This document shows positions 44,545-53,525 of a stretch of 64,000 bases of DNA, piece by piece. The number at the start of each line of letters is the position of its first letter. The stretch's first letter is position 1. A program made the translations under genes and the position numbers. A model generated the notes under the pieces. It saw only the letters and a program-made list of their open reading frames with translations. It ran no database searches and was not told the origin of the DNA. The stretch is from the NCBI RefSeq assembly GCF_004364775.1, contig NZ_SOAL01000019.1, forward strand, positions 1 through 64,000, in the 5' to 3' direction. This DNA is from Comamonas sp. JUb58 (GTDB lineage: Bacteria > Pseudomonadota > Gammaproteobacteria > Burkholderiales > Burkholderiaceae_C).

Positions 44545-44994
44545 ATGCTAATGGAAAGAGCAACGGAGATGGACACTCCACTTCGTCAGGTACAAGATAC
44601 ATCGCTGCGTTTCGTGCGTCCCAATATCGTGCAGGCCATTCGTGCCTATCGGTTGGAAGACCTGCGTGATGCAGCCCAGAACCTGGGGCAGCACTTTTTG
44701 TACGCCAATCTGGCGCACGCCCTGTCGAAGGCTGATGTGCTCGAACTAATTGGCATGCAGTTTTATTTTCCGTCGCACTACGGCAAGAACTTCGATGCGC
44801 TGTTCGACTGCCTGACGGACCCTTTGCACAAAAGCGGCCCCCAGCCGGGGTTTGTCGTGGTGCTGGACCAGATTCCTACTGCAATGAAGTTTGACCGCGA
44901 AGCGCGCGAGCAACTGCTGGATGTGTTCCGCGATGCGGCCGAGTACTGGGCCGAGCGCAAGGTGCCCTTTCGCTGCTTCTACTCTTTCCTCTGA
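44545..44994 (+). CDS. Barstar-like ribonuclease inhibitor
   Basis: A 149-residue protein; starts at 44551 or 44569 (MDTPLRQ) are also possible, the last having GGAAAGAG upstream. The barstar core is clear: SKADVLELIGMQFYFPSHYGKNFDALFDCLTD, with the acidic helix that plugs the RNase active site, and an ending PFRCFYSFL. The ~45-residue N-terminal lead is longer than in classic barstar. It lies 111 bases after the secreted RNase gene, so it probably protects the cytoplasm from that enzyme. Confidence 0.88.
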   Translation: MLMERATEMDTPLRQVQDTSLRFVRPNIVQAIRAYRLEDLRDAAQNLGQHFLYANLAHALSKADVLELIGMQFYFPSHYGKNFDALFDCLTDPLHKSGPQPGFVVVLDQIPTAMKFDREAREQLLDVFRDAAEYWAERKVPFRCFYSFL

Positions 44995-45014
44995 TCGGTT
45001 GGCTGATTCCCCAG

Positions 45015-45044
45015 AAAAAACGCCCGGCTTGCGCCGGGCGTTTT
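45015..45044. terminator. Bidirectional terminator between barstar and rsmA
   Basis: CGCCCGGC (45021-45028) and GCCGGGCG (45033-45040) form a GC-rich 8-bp stem with a TTGC loop, flanked by six A on the left and TTTT on the right. It can end both the convergent barstar and rsmA transcripts. Confidence 0.85.
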
Positions 45045-45078
45045 GCTTGTGGGATGTGCCGCTTCTATCCGGCAGTGC

Positions 45079-45855
45079 TCAGGCTGCCGTAGGTGCCGAC
45101 AGGCTGGCAGCCGCTTGCTCGTATTCGGCAACCGGCACTTCTTCGGCCCGGCGCTGCAGATCGAAGCTGCCGCTGTAGCCTTTTTCCTCCAGCCATTTGC
45201 CCAGGGTGTTGCGCAAGATCTTGCGGCGCTGGCTGAAGGCCACGCGCACCAGCTCTTCGAGCAGCTTGGCGTCGAGCTGGGCGGGTTGCGCGCGCGGGAC
45301 CATGCGCACTACGGCGCTGTCCACCTTGGGAGGCGGGTCAAAGCTCTCGGGCGGCACAAAGAGCACGTTCTCCATCGCATAGCGCCACTGCAGCATGACG
45401 GTGAGGCGGCCGTAGTCCGAGGTGGCGGGTGCGGCGACCATGCGGTCGATCACCTCTTTTTGCAGCATGAAGTGCTGGTCTTCAACCACATCCACCTGTT
45501 CGAGCAGGTGGAACAGGATGGGGCTGGAGATGTTGTAGGGCAGGTTGCCGGCCACGCGCAGCTTGGCGACGCCCAGACGCTGGGCCAGCGCGCGGAAGTC
45601 CACCTTCAGCACATCGGACTCGACCACATCGAGCTGCGGGTGGCTACGCAGGCGCACGGCCAGGTCACGGTCCAGCTCGATGACGCTGAGCTTGCCCAGG
45701 CGCTCGACCAGCGGCTGGGTCAGCGCCATCAGGCCGGGGCCGATCTCGACCACGGTTTGGCCGGGCTGCGGGTTGATGGCGTCGACAATCGCGTCGATGA
45801 CGGCGCGGTCGGTCAGAAAGTTCTGGCCAAAGCGCTTGCGGGGAATGTGTTTCAT
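45079..45855 (-). CDS. rsmA: 16S rRNA dimethyladenosine transferase
   Basis: A 258-residue KsgA/RsmA from ATG 45855. It dimethylates A1518 and A1519 of 16S rRNA with SAM. Motifs: [13 protein letters not shown]-binding [22 protein letters not shown], and the catalytic [16 protein letters not shown]; later [24 protein letters not shown] segment and [13 protein letters not shown]. It is downstream of surA on the same strand, as in the common lptD-surA-pdxA-rsmA arrangement, but pdxA is missing and a structured repeat occupies the gap. Confidence 0.95.
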   Translation of the reverse strand: MKHIPRKRFGQNFLTDRAVIDAIVDAINPQPGQTVVEIGPGLMALTQPLVERLGKLSVIELDRDLAVRLRSHPQLDVVESDVLKVDFRALAQRLGVAKLRVAGNLPYNISSPILFHLLEQVDVVEDQHFMLQKEVIDRMVAAPATSDYGRLTVMLQWRYAMENVLFVPPESFDPPPKVDSAVVRMVPRAQPAQLDAKLLEELVRVAFSQRRKILRNTLGKWLEEKGYSGSFDLQRRAEEVPVAEYEQAAASLSAPTAA

Positions 45856-45955
45856 GCAATGACAAAGCGGTGCGAAAGCACCGCTCTTGGGTTGGCAGGC
45901 CTGGGCCGATGATGACACCGCCGCAGCGCCACAGCGCAGGGCAGGGTCATCGCTT

Positions 45956-46222
45956 AGAACGTGTTTACGATCTCTACGCAGCCGCGTTGGAGTGCAATCG
46001 GGATGAGTTCGAAGGGCTGGTCCGCAGCTTGCACCGGGGTGCAAGCAAGGGCCAGCGCGAAGAAATCGCCCGATTTCACTCCAACCCTGCGGGATAGTGT
46101 CTTTGCGGGCGGTCTGCGGCGTTGCAGCGCTTGCCAATAGCTAGCTATTGGCTGCGCACTGCGCCTAGCATCCCATCCCGCAAAGACACTGTCGCGGCGC
46201 GAGGAGATCATAAACACGTTCT
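45956..46222. repeat. Structured interspersed inverted-repeat element, copy 2 (MITE-like)
   Basis: A 267-bp diverged copy of the element at 7160-7455. The outer repeats are AGAACGTGTTTACGATCTC and its complement with one change, again with TTA outside both ends. Left and right arms are conserved; the right apical hairpin is GCCAATAG-CTAG-CTATTGGC. Differences from copy 1 mostly preserve pairing. It lies between surA and rsmA, so it is likely transcribed with them. Open frames on the minus strand through it are by-products. Confidence 0.85.
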
Positions 46223-46237
46223 TAGGCGGCTGGTCTG

Positions 46238-47662
46238 TTACTGGGGTGGGTCGCGGTATTCCACATAGGCCCGCGCACGGGCTTCTTGCGCCCAGGTGCT
46301 GAAGGCCTGCTCGAGCTTGTTCTCGCGCACGATGGAGCGCACCATGTCACGCTGCTCGCGCTGGTTGAGCTTGGCTTCGCGGCGCTCGATCAGCTGAATC
46401 AGGTGGATACCGAAGCGGCTGGCGATGGGCTGGCTGATCTCGCCGGGCTGCAGCGCGTTGAGCGCTTCTTCGAACTCGGGCACGAACTTGCGTGGGCTGG
46501 CCCAGCCCAGATCGCCGCCTTCCTTGGCGCTGCCGTCTTCCGAGTAGCGCTTGGCCAGGTCCTCAAAGGTGTCCTGGTGGGCGAGCACGCGGCGGCGGTA
46601 GTCTTCCAGGCGTTCCACGGCCTGGGCTTCGCTCAGCTGGGGGCTGGGGCGCAGCAGGATGTGGCGGGCATGGCTTTGGGTGACGATGGCGGGCACCTCA
46701 CCGCTGGTCTTCTCCAGCACCTTCAGGATGTGGAAGCCCGCGGGCGAGCGCACCGGGCCGGCAATCGCGCCTTGTGCGGTGGACTGGGTGGCCTTGACGA
46801 ACAGCTCTGGGTAGCGGTCTGCCGGGCGCAGGCCCATCGCGCCGCCGCCCTTGCCTTCGGGCACATCGGAGAATTCGGCCACGGCCGCGTTGAAGTCTTC
46901 GCCGGCGCGGATCTTGTCGACTGCCTGCTGGGCTTTGGCCTGCAGCTGCTTGACCTGGTCTTCGCTGGCGTTTTCCGGCACGGTGATCAGGATGTGGCCC
47001 AGGTTGAGCTGGGTGGCGGCATTGGCCAGGCCCGCCTTGGCTTTTTGCTCGCGCAGGTACTGGTCGATGTCGAGGTCGCTGACGCGTACCTTGGAGTCGA
47101 CCTCGGCCTCACGCAGCTTCTGGATCACCAGCTGCTTTTTCAGATCGGCGCGGAACTGCTCCTCGGGAATGCCTTCGCTGGCCAGACGGCGGCGCAGCTC
47201 GGGCATGGTCATGCTGTTCTGGCGCGCGACGGACTCTTCGGCCTGTTGCACGGCAAAGTTGTCCACCGTGATGTTGCGCTCGGCAGCCATCTGCAGCTGG
47301 ATCTTCTGGCCGATCAGCATCTCCAGCGCTTGGCGGCGCGCGGTCTCAACCGGGATGTTGTTGGCTTCAGCCTGGGCACGCAGGCGGTCGTACTGCTGCT
47401 GCACTTCCACATTGGTGACCGGCTCGGAATTGACCACCGCGACGATGAAGTCCGCAGAGCGGGGGGCATTGCTGCTGCGCTGGGCCAGCGAGGCAGCGGG
47501 GACGGCCACCGAAGGCACGGCCGTGGGGGTGCTCAGGCCTGCGCCTGGCGCCCGCATGCCGGCGGATGCGTTGTCGTTGGTCTTGAAGCCTTGCGCTGCG
47601 CTGGCACCAGCGAGCAAAGCCAGGCTGCAGGCCACGCTCAAAGAGAGAATGCGTTGTTTCAT
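46238..47662 (-). CDS. surA: Periplasmic chaperone/peptidyl-prolyl isomerase SurA
   Basis: A 474-residue protein from ATG 47662; a TTG at 47680 overlapping the lptD stop would add six residues. Signal peptide RILSLSVACSLALLAGASAAQ. The SurA N-terminal chaperone domain (ADFIVAVVNSEPVTNVEVQQQYDRL) is followed by two parvulin domains (GHILITVPENASEDQVKQLQ and ARHILLRPSPQLSEAQAVER) and the C-terminal helix. It escorts outer-membrane proteins, notably LptD encoded just upstream, to the BAM machinery. Confidence 0.95.
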   Translation of the reverse strand: MKQRILSLSVACSLALLAGASAAQGFKTNDNASAGMRAPGAGLSTPTAVPSVAVPAASLAQRSSNAPRSADFIVAVVNSEPVTNVEVQQQYDRLRAQAEANNIPVETARRQALEMLIGQKIQLQMAAERNITVDNFAVQQAEESVARQNSMTMPELRRRLASEGIPEEQFRADLKKQLVIQKLREAEVDSKVRVSDLDIDQYLREQKAKAGLANAATQLNLGHILITVPENASEDQVKQLQAKAQQAVDKIRAGEDFNAAVAEFSDVPEGKGGGAMGLRPADRYPELFVKATQSTAQGAIAGPVRSPAGFHILKVLEKTSGEVPAIVTQSHARHILLRPSPQLSEAQAVERLEDYRRRVLAHQDTFEDLAKRYSEDGSAKEGGDLGWASPRKFVPEFEEALNALQPGEISQPIASRFGIHLIQLIERREAKLNQREQRDMVRSIVRENKLEQAFSTWAQEARARAYVEYRDPPQ

Positions 47663-47676
47663 GGTCAGGGAATGCT

Positions 47677-50142
47677 TCAATCGTAATTGCTGAAACGGCT
47701 GGGCGCTGCAGAGGCGTTGCCGCTGGGCAGAGACTGGTAGCCGGGCACGTTTTCGCGCATGCTGGCCAGCGGGTCAGCGCCCAGGGTGAGTTTGGTCAGG
47801 CCGGTGAATTCCATCTGGAACAGCAGTTTGGTGTTCGCCTGTACCAGCGAGTTCTGCAAACGTTGCAGCACCACGCGGCTGCTCCAGCAGCAACCGCTGT
47901 ATTCCAAGCCAATGACGGAGTCCACCAGTTTCTTGTCGCGCATGCTGTAGTTCAGGCGGCCCACAGTGTACCAGCGGCCTTCGCCCTTGGCTTTTTTGCC
48001 CCCGGAGCCAAAGATCTCATTGACCGGCCACTGCCAGCCCAGGTCCATCTGTTCGCTGTTCTGTGCCTGGTAGCGGTAGGCCAGTGCCAGGGTCTTGTAG
48101 TCGCCGGGCTTGTAGCGCGCCTGCATGGTCGAGCGCACCGAGCGGCCGCTGTCGGGGTTGAACTGCACCGTGGTGTCAAAGCCCCACTTGGGCGTCCAGT
48201 TGATGCCGGCGCCCAGCATGATGTCCGACCAGCGCTCGTTGACCGAGCTGGCATTGGGCATGACCACCTGCTGGTCCGAGAAGCGCAGGCGCTGGGCAAT
48301 GCCAAAGCGCGCCGCCTCGGCGCCGGTCTCGGCATCGAGGAAGCGCGTGGTGGCGCCCACGGTCAGCATGTTGTTGTCGGCAATGCGGTCATAGCCGCTG
48401 AACGAGTTCGAGCTGAAGATGGTCGCAAAGCTGAAGTCATACGGCGCCGTGTCGTAGACCGGGATCATGCTCTGGTCGCGGTAGGGCGTATAGGTGTAGA
48501 AGGCGCGCGGCTCCAGCGTCTGGATCAGGTTGCGGCCAAACAGGCGCGTGTTGCGCTCAAAGGTCAGCCCGCTGTCCAGGCTGACGGTGGGCACCGTGAT
48601 GCTGGCGCTGCTGACGGTGGACAGGCCCGAGTTGTCAAAGTTGTAGTGCCGGGTGTTGAGCATCAGCTTGGGCGTGATGTAACCCTGCGGCGCAATAAAG
48701 GGGCGGCTCAGCTCGGCCTGGATATAGCCCCGGTCGGCATTGGGCTGGTTGAGCAGGCTGGTGTCGGCTCGGAAACGCGTGGCATCGGCCTCGATCGAGC
48801 CTTCCAGGCCCAGCGGCAGGTTCTGCGGCGTGTAGCGGTACTGCAGCTGGGGCATGCGGTCATACGGCGGCACGATTGGCGAGAGCGGATCCTGCAGGGT
48901 TTGCCACTTCTGCGCGCGCAGCAGCAGGCTGTGGTCGTCGCGCGACCAACTGGCCGAGGCTTCGCTGTTGAGCAGGCGCTCGTTGAGCTTGTAGCTGTTG
49001 CCCTGGAAGTCGCGCCAGTAGTCCGAATCGCTCACGCGCTTGGCGTTGATGTTCAGCCCCAGGCCGCCAATCGGCGTATCCAGGCTGCCGTTGTGCATCC
49101 ACAGCCAGGACCAGCGGTCGCGGTCGCGCAGGCGGTCGCCCGGCATGTACAGACCGGCCAAGGTGCCGCTGTAGGTGGGCTCCAGGTAGCGGAACTCGCC
49201 GCCCAGCGCCAGGCCGCGCTTGACCATGGCCGTCGGCGTAATGGTGGCGTCGCGGTTGGGCGCAATGTTCCAGTAGTAAGGCTGGGCGTAGGTGAAGCCG
49301 CTGTCACTGTCGAGCGACATGGTGGGCGGCAGCAGGCCCGATTTGCGCTTTTCCGACAGCGGAAAGCTCATCTTGGGGATGGGGATGATCGGCACGCCCT
49401 TGAATTCGAGCACGCCGTTCTCGGCCACACCGACTTCTTCGAGGTTGTCGATGCTGATTTTTTCAGCACGGATGATCCAGTCCGGCTGCCAGCTGGCTTC
49501 GTCGTTGCGCTGGCAGGTGGTGTAGGTGCCTTCATGCACGACCGAGCGCTCGCGGTCGATGAAATCCACACGCGATGCCACGCCATAGCCGTTGTTGGGC
49601 AGCAGGCGGTAGTTGGCGTCCTTGAAGAAACCCTCGTTCGAATCGAGCTGCATCTGCAGCTCGGTGCCGTCAAACACGCTGCCTGCACGGTTGATGTGCA
49701 CATTGCCATCGGCATAGGCGGTGTTGCTGGGCTCGTAAAAGCGCAGGCGGTCGGCGCGGATCATGGTGTCGGCGCGGCGCAGGCTGGCATTGCCGGTGAC
49801 GGTGGTCATGTCCGCCGTCTGGCCCGTGAGCTCATCGCCTTCCAGGTAGACCGGCATCTTGCCGCGCTGGTCAGAGCCCAGGCTTTCTTGCAGGCGGGGG
49901 CTGGAGCGCAGCACCAGGCCGGCGTCATCGTTGCCAGCGGGCGCCTGGGCCAGCACCAGTGCGGGCGAGGCCCAGAGCATGGCCATGCACAGCCGGGCAA
50001 TGGCGGTGGGGGAAAAGCGGAGTGGGGTGAGGGACAAGGTGCGGGGCGATGTGTGGGTCTTTGCGCGCGCATGCAGCCCTGCGGCGGCGCCAGCAGGGCG
50101 GGGCGAGGCGGGCGCCACATCGGTGAAAGCGTGAATATCCAT
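47677..50142 (-). CDS. lptD: LPS-assembly outer membrane protein LptD
   Basis: An 821-residue protein from ATG 50142. A long N-terminal lead holds the hydrophobic export segment (LCMAMLWASPALVLAQA, about residues 52-68). The OstA-like jellyroll then begins near MPVYLEGDELTGQTADMTTVTGNASLRRAD, and the C-terminal ~600 residues form the 26-strand barrel. Cysteines TCQRND and SGCCWSS could make the inter-domain disulfides. It inserts LPS into the outer leaflet. Its stop overlaps the alternative surA start, and amgK is divergent. Confidence 0.95.
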   Translation of the reverse strand: MDIHAFTDVAPASPRPAGAAAGLHARAKTHTSPRTLSLTPLRFSPTAIARLCMAMLWASPALVLAQAPAGNDDAGLVLRSSPRLQESLGSDQRGKMPVYLEGDELTGQTADMTTVTGNASLRRADTMIRADRLRFYEPSNTAYADGNVHINRAGSVFDGTELQMQLDSNEGFFKDANYRLLPNNGYGVASRVDFIDRERSVVHEGTYTTCQRNDEASWQPDWIIRAEKISIDNLEEVGVAENGVLEFKGVPIIPIPKMSFPLSEKRKSGLLPPTMSLDSDSGFTYAQPYYWNIAPNRDATITPTAMVKRGLALGGEFRYLEPTYSGTLAGLYMPGDRLRDRDRWSWLWMHNGSLDTPIGGLGLNINAKRVSDSDYWRDFQGNSYKLNERLLNSEASASWSRDDHSLLLRAQKWQTLQDPLSPIVPPYDRMPQLQYRYTPQNLPLGLEGSIEADATRFRADTSLLNQPNADRGYIQAELSRPFIAPQGYITPKLMLNTRHYNFDNSGLSTVSSASITVPTVSLDSGLTFERNTRLFGRNLIQTLEPRAFYTYTPYRDQSMIPVYDTAPYDFSFATIFSSNSFSGYDRIADNNMLTVGATTRFLDAETGAEAARFGIAQRLRFSDQQVVMPNASSVNERWSDIMLGAGINWTPKWGFDTTVQFNPDSGRSVRSTMQARYKPGDYKTLALAYRYQAQNSEQMDLGWQWPVNEIFGSGGKKAKGEGRWYTVGRLNYSMRDKKLVDSVIGLEYSGCCWSSRVVLQRLQNSLVQANTKLLFQMEFTGLTKLTLGADPLASMRENVPGYQSLPSGNASAAPSRFSNYD

Positions 50143-50244
50143 GGGAAATAGCCACTGGCCTGTGCATCTGCGGTGCATACATGCACACGGATCTGGATCT
50201 GGGGCCCAGCCGGGCGGCAGGGCTTTGTAGAATCTGCATTATCC

Positions 50245-51411
50245 ATGAGCCAACCAATTTCCCCCATGTCTGACCCTATTGCTGCAGCTTCTGTAGCACC
50301 CCAGCCTGACAGCGCCAAGCAATCTTTACAGGGCGTTACCCCCGTCGTGTGGGCCGATGCCGCCCGTGCCGCGCAGTTTGACCAGTGGCTGGCAGCGGTA
50401 GCGGCCCGCCATGGCCTGCGGCCCGAGAGCCTGCGCCTGGCCTCGGCCGATGCCAGCTTTCGCCGTTACCTGCGGGTGGATGACCAGCAAGGCGGCACGC
50501 GCATCATCATGGATGCGCCGCCGGACAAGGAAAACAGCGAACCCTTTGTGAAGGTGCAAGCGCTGCTGGTGCAAGCCGGCCTGAATGCGCCCCAGGTGCT
50601 GGACTGGGATGCCGCCCACGGTTTCATGCTGCTGTCCGATCTGGGCACGCAGACGGTGATCGAGAAGCTGCAGCCGCCCGATTCCCAGGCCGCCTACCAG
50701 TGGTACATGCAGGCGGTCGATATTCTGGTGGACTGGCAAAAGGCATCGCGCGAAGGCGTGCTGCCGGTCTATGACGAGGCCATTCTGCGCCGCGAGCTGC
50801 AGCTGTTCCCCGATTGGTACATCGCCCAGCACCGCCAGGTGCAGCTGAGCGACAAGCAGCAGGCCGTGCTCAAGAACGCCTTTGACGCCATCGTGGCCCA
50901 GAACCTGTCGGTGCCCCGCGTCTTTGTGCACCGCGACTTCATGATGCGCAACCTGATGGTGCCGCCCACTGCTGGCGCTCCGCTGGGCGTGCTCGATTTC
51001 CAGGATGCCCTCTACGGCCCCATCACCTATGACATCGCCAGCCTGATGCGCGATGCCTTCATCAGCTGGGAAGAGGATTTTGTGGTGGACATCACCATCC
51101 GCTACTGGGAAAAGGCGCGCAAGGCCGGTCTGCTGGGTGCCGACAGCCCCTCGGGCTTTGGCGCGGATTTTGGTGACTTCTACCGCGCAGTCGAATGGAT
51201 GGGCATCCAGCGCCACCTCAAGGTCGCCGGCATCTTTGCCCGCCTGACCCTGCGCGACGGCAAGCCGCGCTACCTGGCCGATGCACCCCGCTTTCTCCAC
51301 TACATCCGCGCGACGGCCTCGCGCTACCGCGAGCTGGTGCCGCTGATGCGCCTGATCCATGAGGTCGAAGGCATTGAAGAGCAAGGCGGCTGGATGATGG
51401 GCCGGGGCTAA
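50245..51411 (+). CDS. amgK: N-acetylmuramate/N-acetylglucosamine kinase AmgK
   Basis: A 388-residue aminoglycoside-phosphotransferase-fold kinase from ATG 50245 (ATG 50266 is an alternative). Marks: SADASFRRYLRV, catalytic VFVHRDFMMRNLMV and the metal-binding GVLDFQDALYGPITYDIASLMRDA. AmgK phosphorylates anomeric C1 of MurNAc in peptidoglycan recycling that bypasses de novo synthesis. It is divergent from lptD, its normal place. The usual partner murU is not the next gene; rsmE is. Confidence 0.88.
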   Translation: MSQPISPMSDPIAAASVAPQPDSAKQSLQGVTPVVWADAARAAQFDQWLAAVAARHGLRPESLRLASADASFRRYLRVDDQQGGTRIIMDAPPDKENSEPFVKVQALLVQAGLNAPQVLDWDAAHGFMLLSDLGTQTVIEKLQPPDSQAAYQWYMQAVDILVDWQKASREGVLPVYDEAILRRELQLFPDWYIAQHRQVQLSDKQQAVLKNAFDAIVAQNLSVPRVFVHRDFMMRNLMVPPTAGAPLGVLDFQDALYGPITYDIASLMRDAFISWEEDFVVDITIRYWEKARKAGLLGADSPSGFGADFGDFYRAVEWMGIQRHLKVAGIFARLTLRDGKPRYLADAPRFLHYIRATASRYRELVPLMRLIHEVEGIEEQGGWMMGRG

Positions 51412-51464
51412 GGCCCTGACCCGAAGCTCTAGCCCCTAACCGCCATCCACTTTGTCCGATCCCC

Positions 51465-52199
51465 ATGCCCCGTTTTTATTGCCCCGTTGAGCTGCGCGTA
51501 GGCGCCACCCTGGATCTGCCGCCCGAGGCGGCGCGCCATGTGCAGGTGTTTCGCATGCAGCCCGGCGAACGCATCACCCTGTTCAACGGCGAGGCGGGCA
51601 GCCCGGCGGGCGAGTACGACGCCAGCATTGTGCAAATGGGCCGCAGCCATGTGACCGTGCAGATTGAGGGCCACACGGCCATCGAGCGCGAAGCGGCCCG
51701 TGCCGTGCACCTGCTGGCCGGCATTACCGCGGGCGAGCGCATGGAGTGGTTGGTGGAGAAGGCGACCGAGTTGGGCGTGGCCAGCATCACGCCGCTGGAG
51801 GCCGAGCGCTCGGTCACCCGCCTCAAGGGCGACCGCGCCACCAAGCGCCAGGAGCGCTGGCAGGCGATTGCCGCCAGCGCCTGCGAGCAATGCGGCCGCA
51901 ACCAGGTGCCGCGCATCCATGCGCCCATGGACCTGGTGCAATGGATCAAGGCCGGCGGCCTGGCCGATGCGCAGCGCCTGGTGCTGTCGCTGGCCGAAGG
52001 CACGCAGCCGCTGGCCCAGGCGGTGCAGCAAGCGGGCAACCAGCCCCTTGTCTTTCTGTCCGGTCCAGAAGGCGGCCTGTCTCCCGCCGAGGAAGCGCTG
52101 GCACGCGGCAACGGCTTTGCGCCGGTCACCCTGGGCCCGCGCGTGCTGCGCGCCGAGACGGCACCGCTGGCGGCTTTGGGTTATCTGGCGGCCCTTTGA
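51465..52199 (+). CDS. rsmE: 16S rRNA m3U1498 methyltransferase
   Basis: A 244-residue SPOUT methyltransferase from ATG 51465. The N-terminal PUA-like part begins MPRFYCPVELRVGATLDLP. The catalytic knot shows LLAGITAGERMEWLVEKATELGV, ASACEQCGRNQVPRI, FLSGPEGGLSPAEE and LGPRVLRAETAPLAAL. It methylates U1498 of 16S rRNA in the 30S subunit. It follows amgK after 53 bases and marks the end of GC-rich core genes before the AT-rich Rhs island. Confidence 0.95.
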   Translation: MPRFYCPVELRVGATLDLPPEAARHVQVFRMQPGERITLFNGEAGSPAGEYDASIVQMGRSHVTVQIEGHTAIEREAARAVHLLAGITAGERMEWLVEKATELGVASITPLEAERSVTRLKGDRATKRQERWQAIAASACEQCGRNQVPRIHAPMDLVQWIKAGGLADAQRLVLSLAEGTQPLAQAVQQAGNQPLVFLSGPEGGLSPAEEALARGNGFAPVTLGPRVLRAETAPLAALGYLAAL

Positions 52200-52546
52200 G
52201 CGCTGGCCCGGCACGGGCTATCAAGTTTCGCCGTGCATCACCTTCGTCGAGGATGACGGAGGTGCCTCTTGCCTGCGCGCTCAGATATCCATGACAAAAG
52301 CTCAGCCCCGTCTCGATGCAGTGCGGCGTCTCTCTGTTCATCCTCAGGGCGCTGCAACGCTATTTGGCTATTGGTGCAAAGCAAATCCGCATTAGGGTTT
52401 GAAACTGTGAAAGCCCATATAGTCTTCACCGTTTAAGAGAATTCATTTCGATGGCCTCGCTTCACTGCGTGAATTTACTCTCTGATTCTCGCATTGCAGA
52501 AATTTAGCTTTAATCCTGTCTGAATACCAAGGCCGTCATTGGATGA
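52200..52546. other. Gene-free transition into AT-rich island
   Basis: About 350 bases, GC-rich at first and AT-rich after about 52400. No convincing gene, repeat or strong terminator was found on either strand. Confidence 0.4.
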
Positions 52547-52825
52547 TCAGCCATGTTTGTTTAGTTTGTATCTGAAGAAAAGATAAGTTTTCATCGCAAT
52601 AAAATAATATAAAGCTTGAGTAGTCATATATATCGCGAGATGCTTAAGCGATGGATTTGATGCATCCCCGTTGTTTTCAATATAAAAGTATGCAGGGCTA
52701 AGGATTATAAGTATGTATATTCCAGAATGAATAAATGCAAAGCCCACTTTTAGCATGACAATCGAAATTACAAATGACATTGTGAAGTAAGCAAATAATT
52801 TTTTGCTTAACATGATCGATATCAT
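52547..52825 (-). CDS. Small hypothetical membrane protein (AT-rich)
   Basis: A 92-residue frame. Three hydrophobic segments are likely: KKLFAYFTMSFVISIVMLKVGFAF, GIYILIILSPAYFYI and ALYYFIAMKTYLFF, with a basic C-terminal tail. No family is recognised. It is upstream-to-downstream aligned with the Rhs immunity gene, about 370 bases beyond it, a place where displaced toxin tips and orphan immunity genes often collect. That role is a guess from position. Confidence 0.45.
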   Translation of the reverse strand: MISIMLSKKLFAYFTMSFVISIVMLKVGFAFIHSGIYILIILSPAYFYIENNGDASNPSLKHLAIYMTTQALYYFIAMKTYLFFRYKLNKHG

Positions 52826-53193
52826 TGAATATGAGGTTGGAACGGTTTTAACTCTGCAAAAGATAAAGCCTGCTGATTTTAATTTTTATATAATGATGAA
52901 GCTTCTATTCAGAAGATTCTTTAATAATTTGTTGAATAAAGTTATTTGTCGTATTGAATGACTGATTTTGATTGCTGATTGGAGTATTTGTCTTCTATGT
53001 CATGCATGAAGAAATCAGGAATTGCAATGTTTTGCAGCCAATCAAGGAAAGGGTTGATGTTGACTTGTAGTTAATGAGGGGTTTCATTAGTTGATGATTT
53101 TTTATCTACTTAGCTTAATATATAAGCCGCTTTCTACAATACGTGCAGGTTGATGTTCTCGGCACTTGTCTTCGTTTGCGTGTCAGTGATCTA
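52826..53193. other. AT-rich gene-free stretch downstream of Rhs immunity gene
   Basis: About 370 bases, strongly AT-rich, with no supported open frame on either strand. It may be residue of earlier Rhs tip modules, but no similarity to the present tip was visible. Confidence 0.35.
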
Positions 53194-53520
53194 TCAATGT
53201 AGAGATTCGGTGGATGTGGATTCTCGATTTTTGCGACAGCCCTCTTCATACTCCAACCAGTTTTTTCTTTTTTCGGTTCTTATTAATATAAGTTTTTTGT
53301 TATGAATTACTGCATGAGTCACTTTTACATCGCTTATAGAAGGTTCAAAATAGCGCATTATCTTAAATGATGTAGCATATTTTTTTATTTCCTTTTCTAT
53401 ATCTGATTTTTCGGTATATGGAGGGAAAACACAAATATAATCGGATTCATTTAAATCGATCGTGGAATCCTGAATCAACAGAAGTAATGAAAGAAAAATA
53501 ACTAGAGAGCTCTTTGCCAT
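53194..53520 (-). CDS. Probable exported immunity protein for the Rhs toxin
   Basis: A 108-residue AT-rich gene from ATG 53520; GTG 53529 would overlap the rhs stop by 4 bases. The N terminus MAKSSLVIFLSLLLLIQDS is a signal-peptide-like segment, so the ~85-residue mature domain probably acts in the periplasm. A hydrophilic, Lys/Glu-rich body has two cysteines (YICVFP, EEGCRK). Its place directly after the Rhs tip is where cognate immunity genes lie. Function is inferred from position alone. Confidence 0.65.
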   Translation of the reverse strand: MAKSSLVIFLSLLLLIQDSTIDLNESDYICVFPPYTEKSDIEKEIKKYATSFKIMRYFEPSISDVKVTHAVIHNKKLILIRTEKRKNWLEYEEGCRKNRESTSTESLH

Positions 53521-53525
53521 AATGA

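Noticed and set aside
47863..50151. Long open frame antisense to lptD
   Set aside because: lptD is full length with expected domains; the antisense frame is compositionally biased and lacks a binding site.
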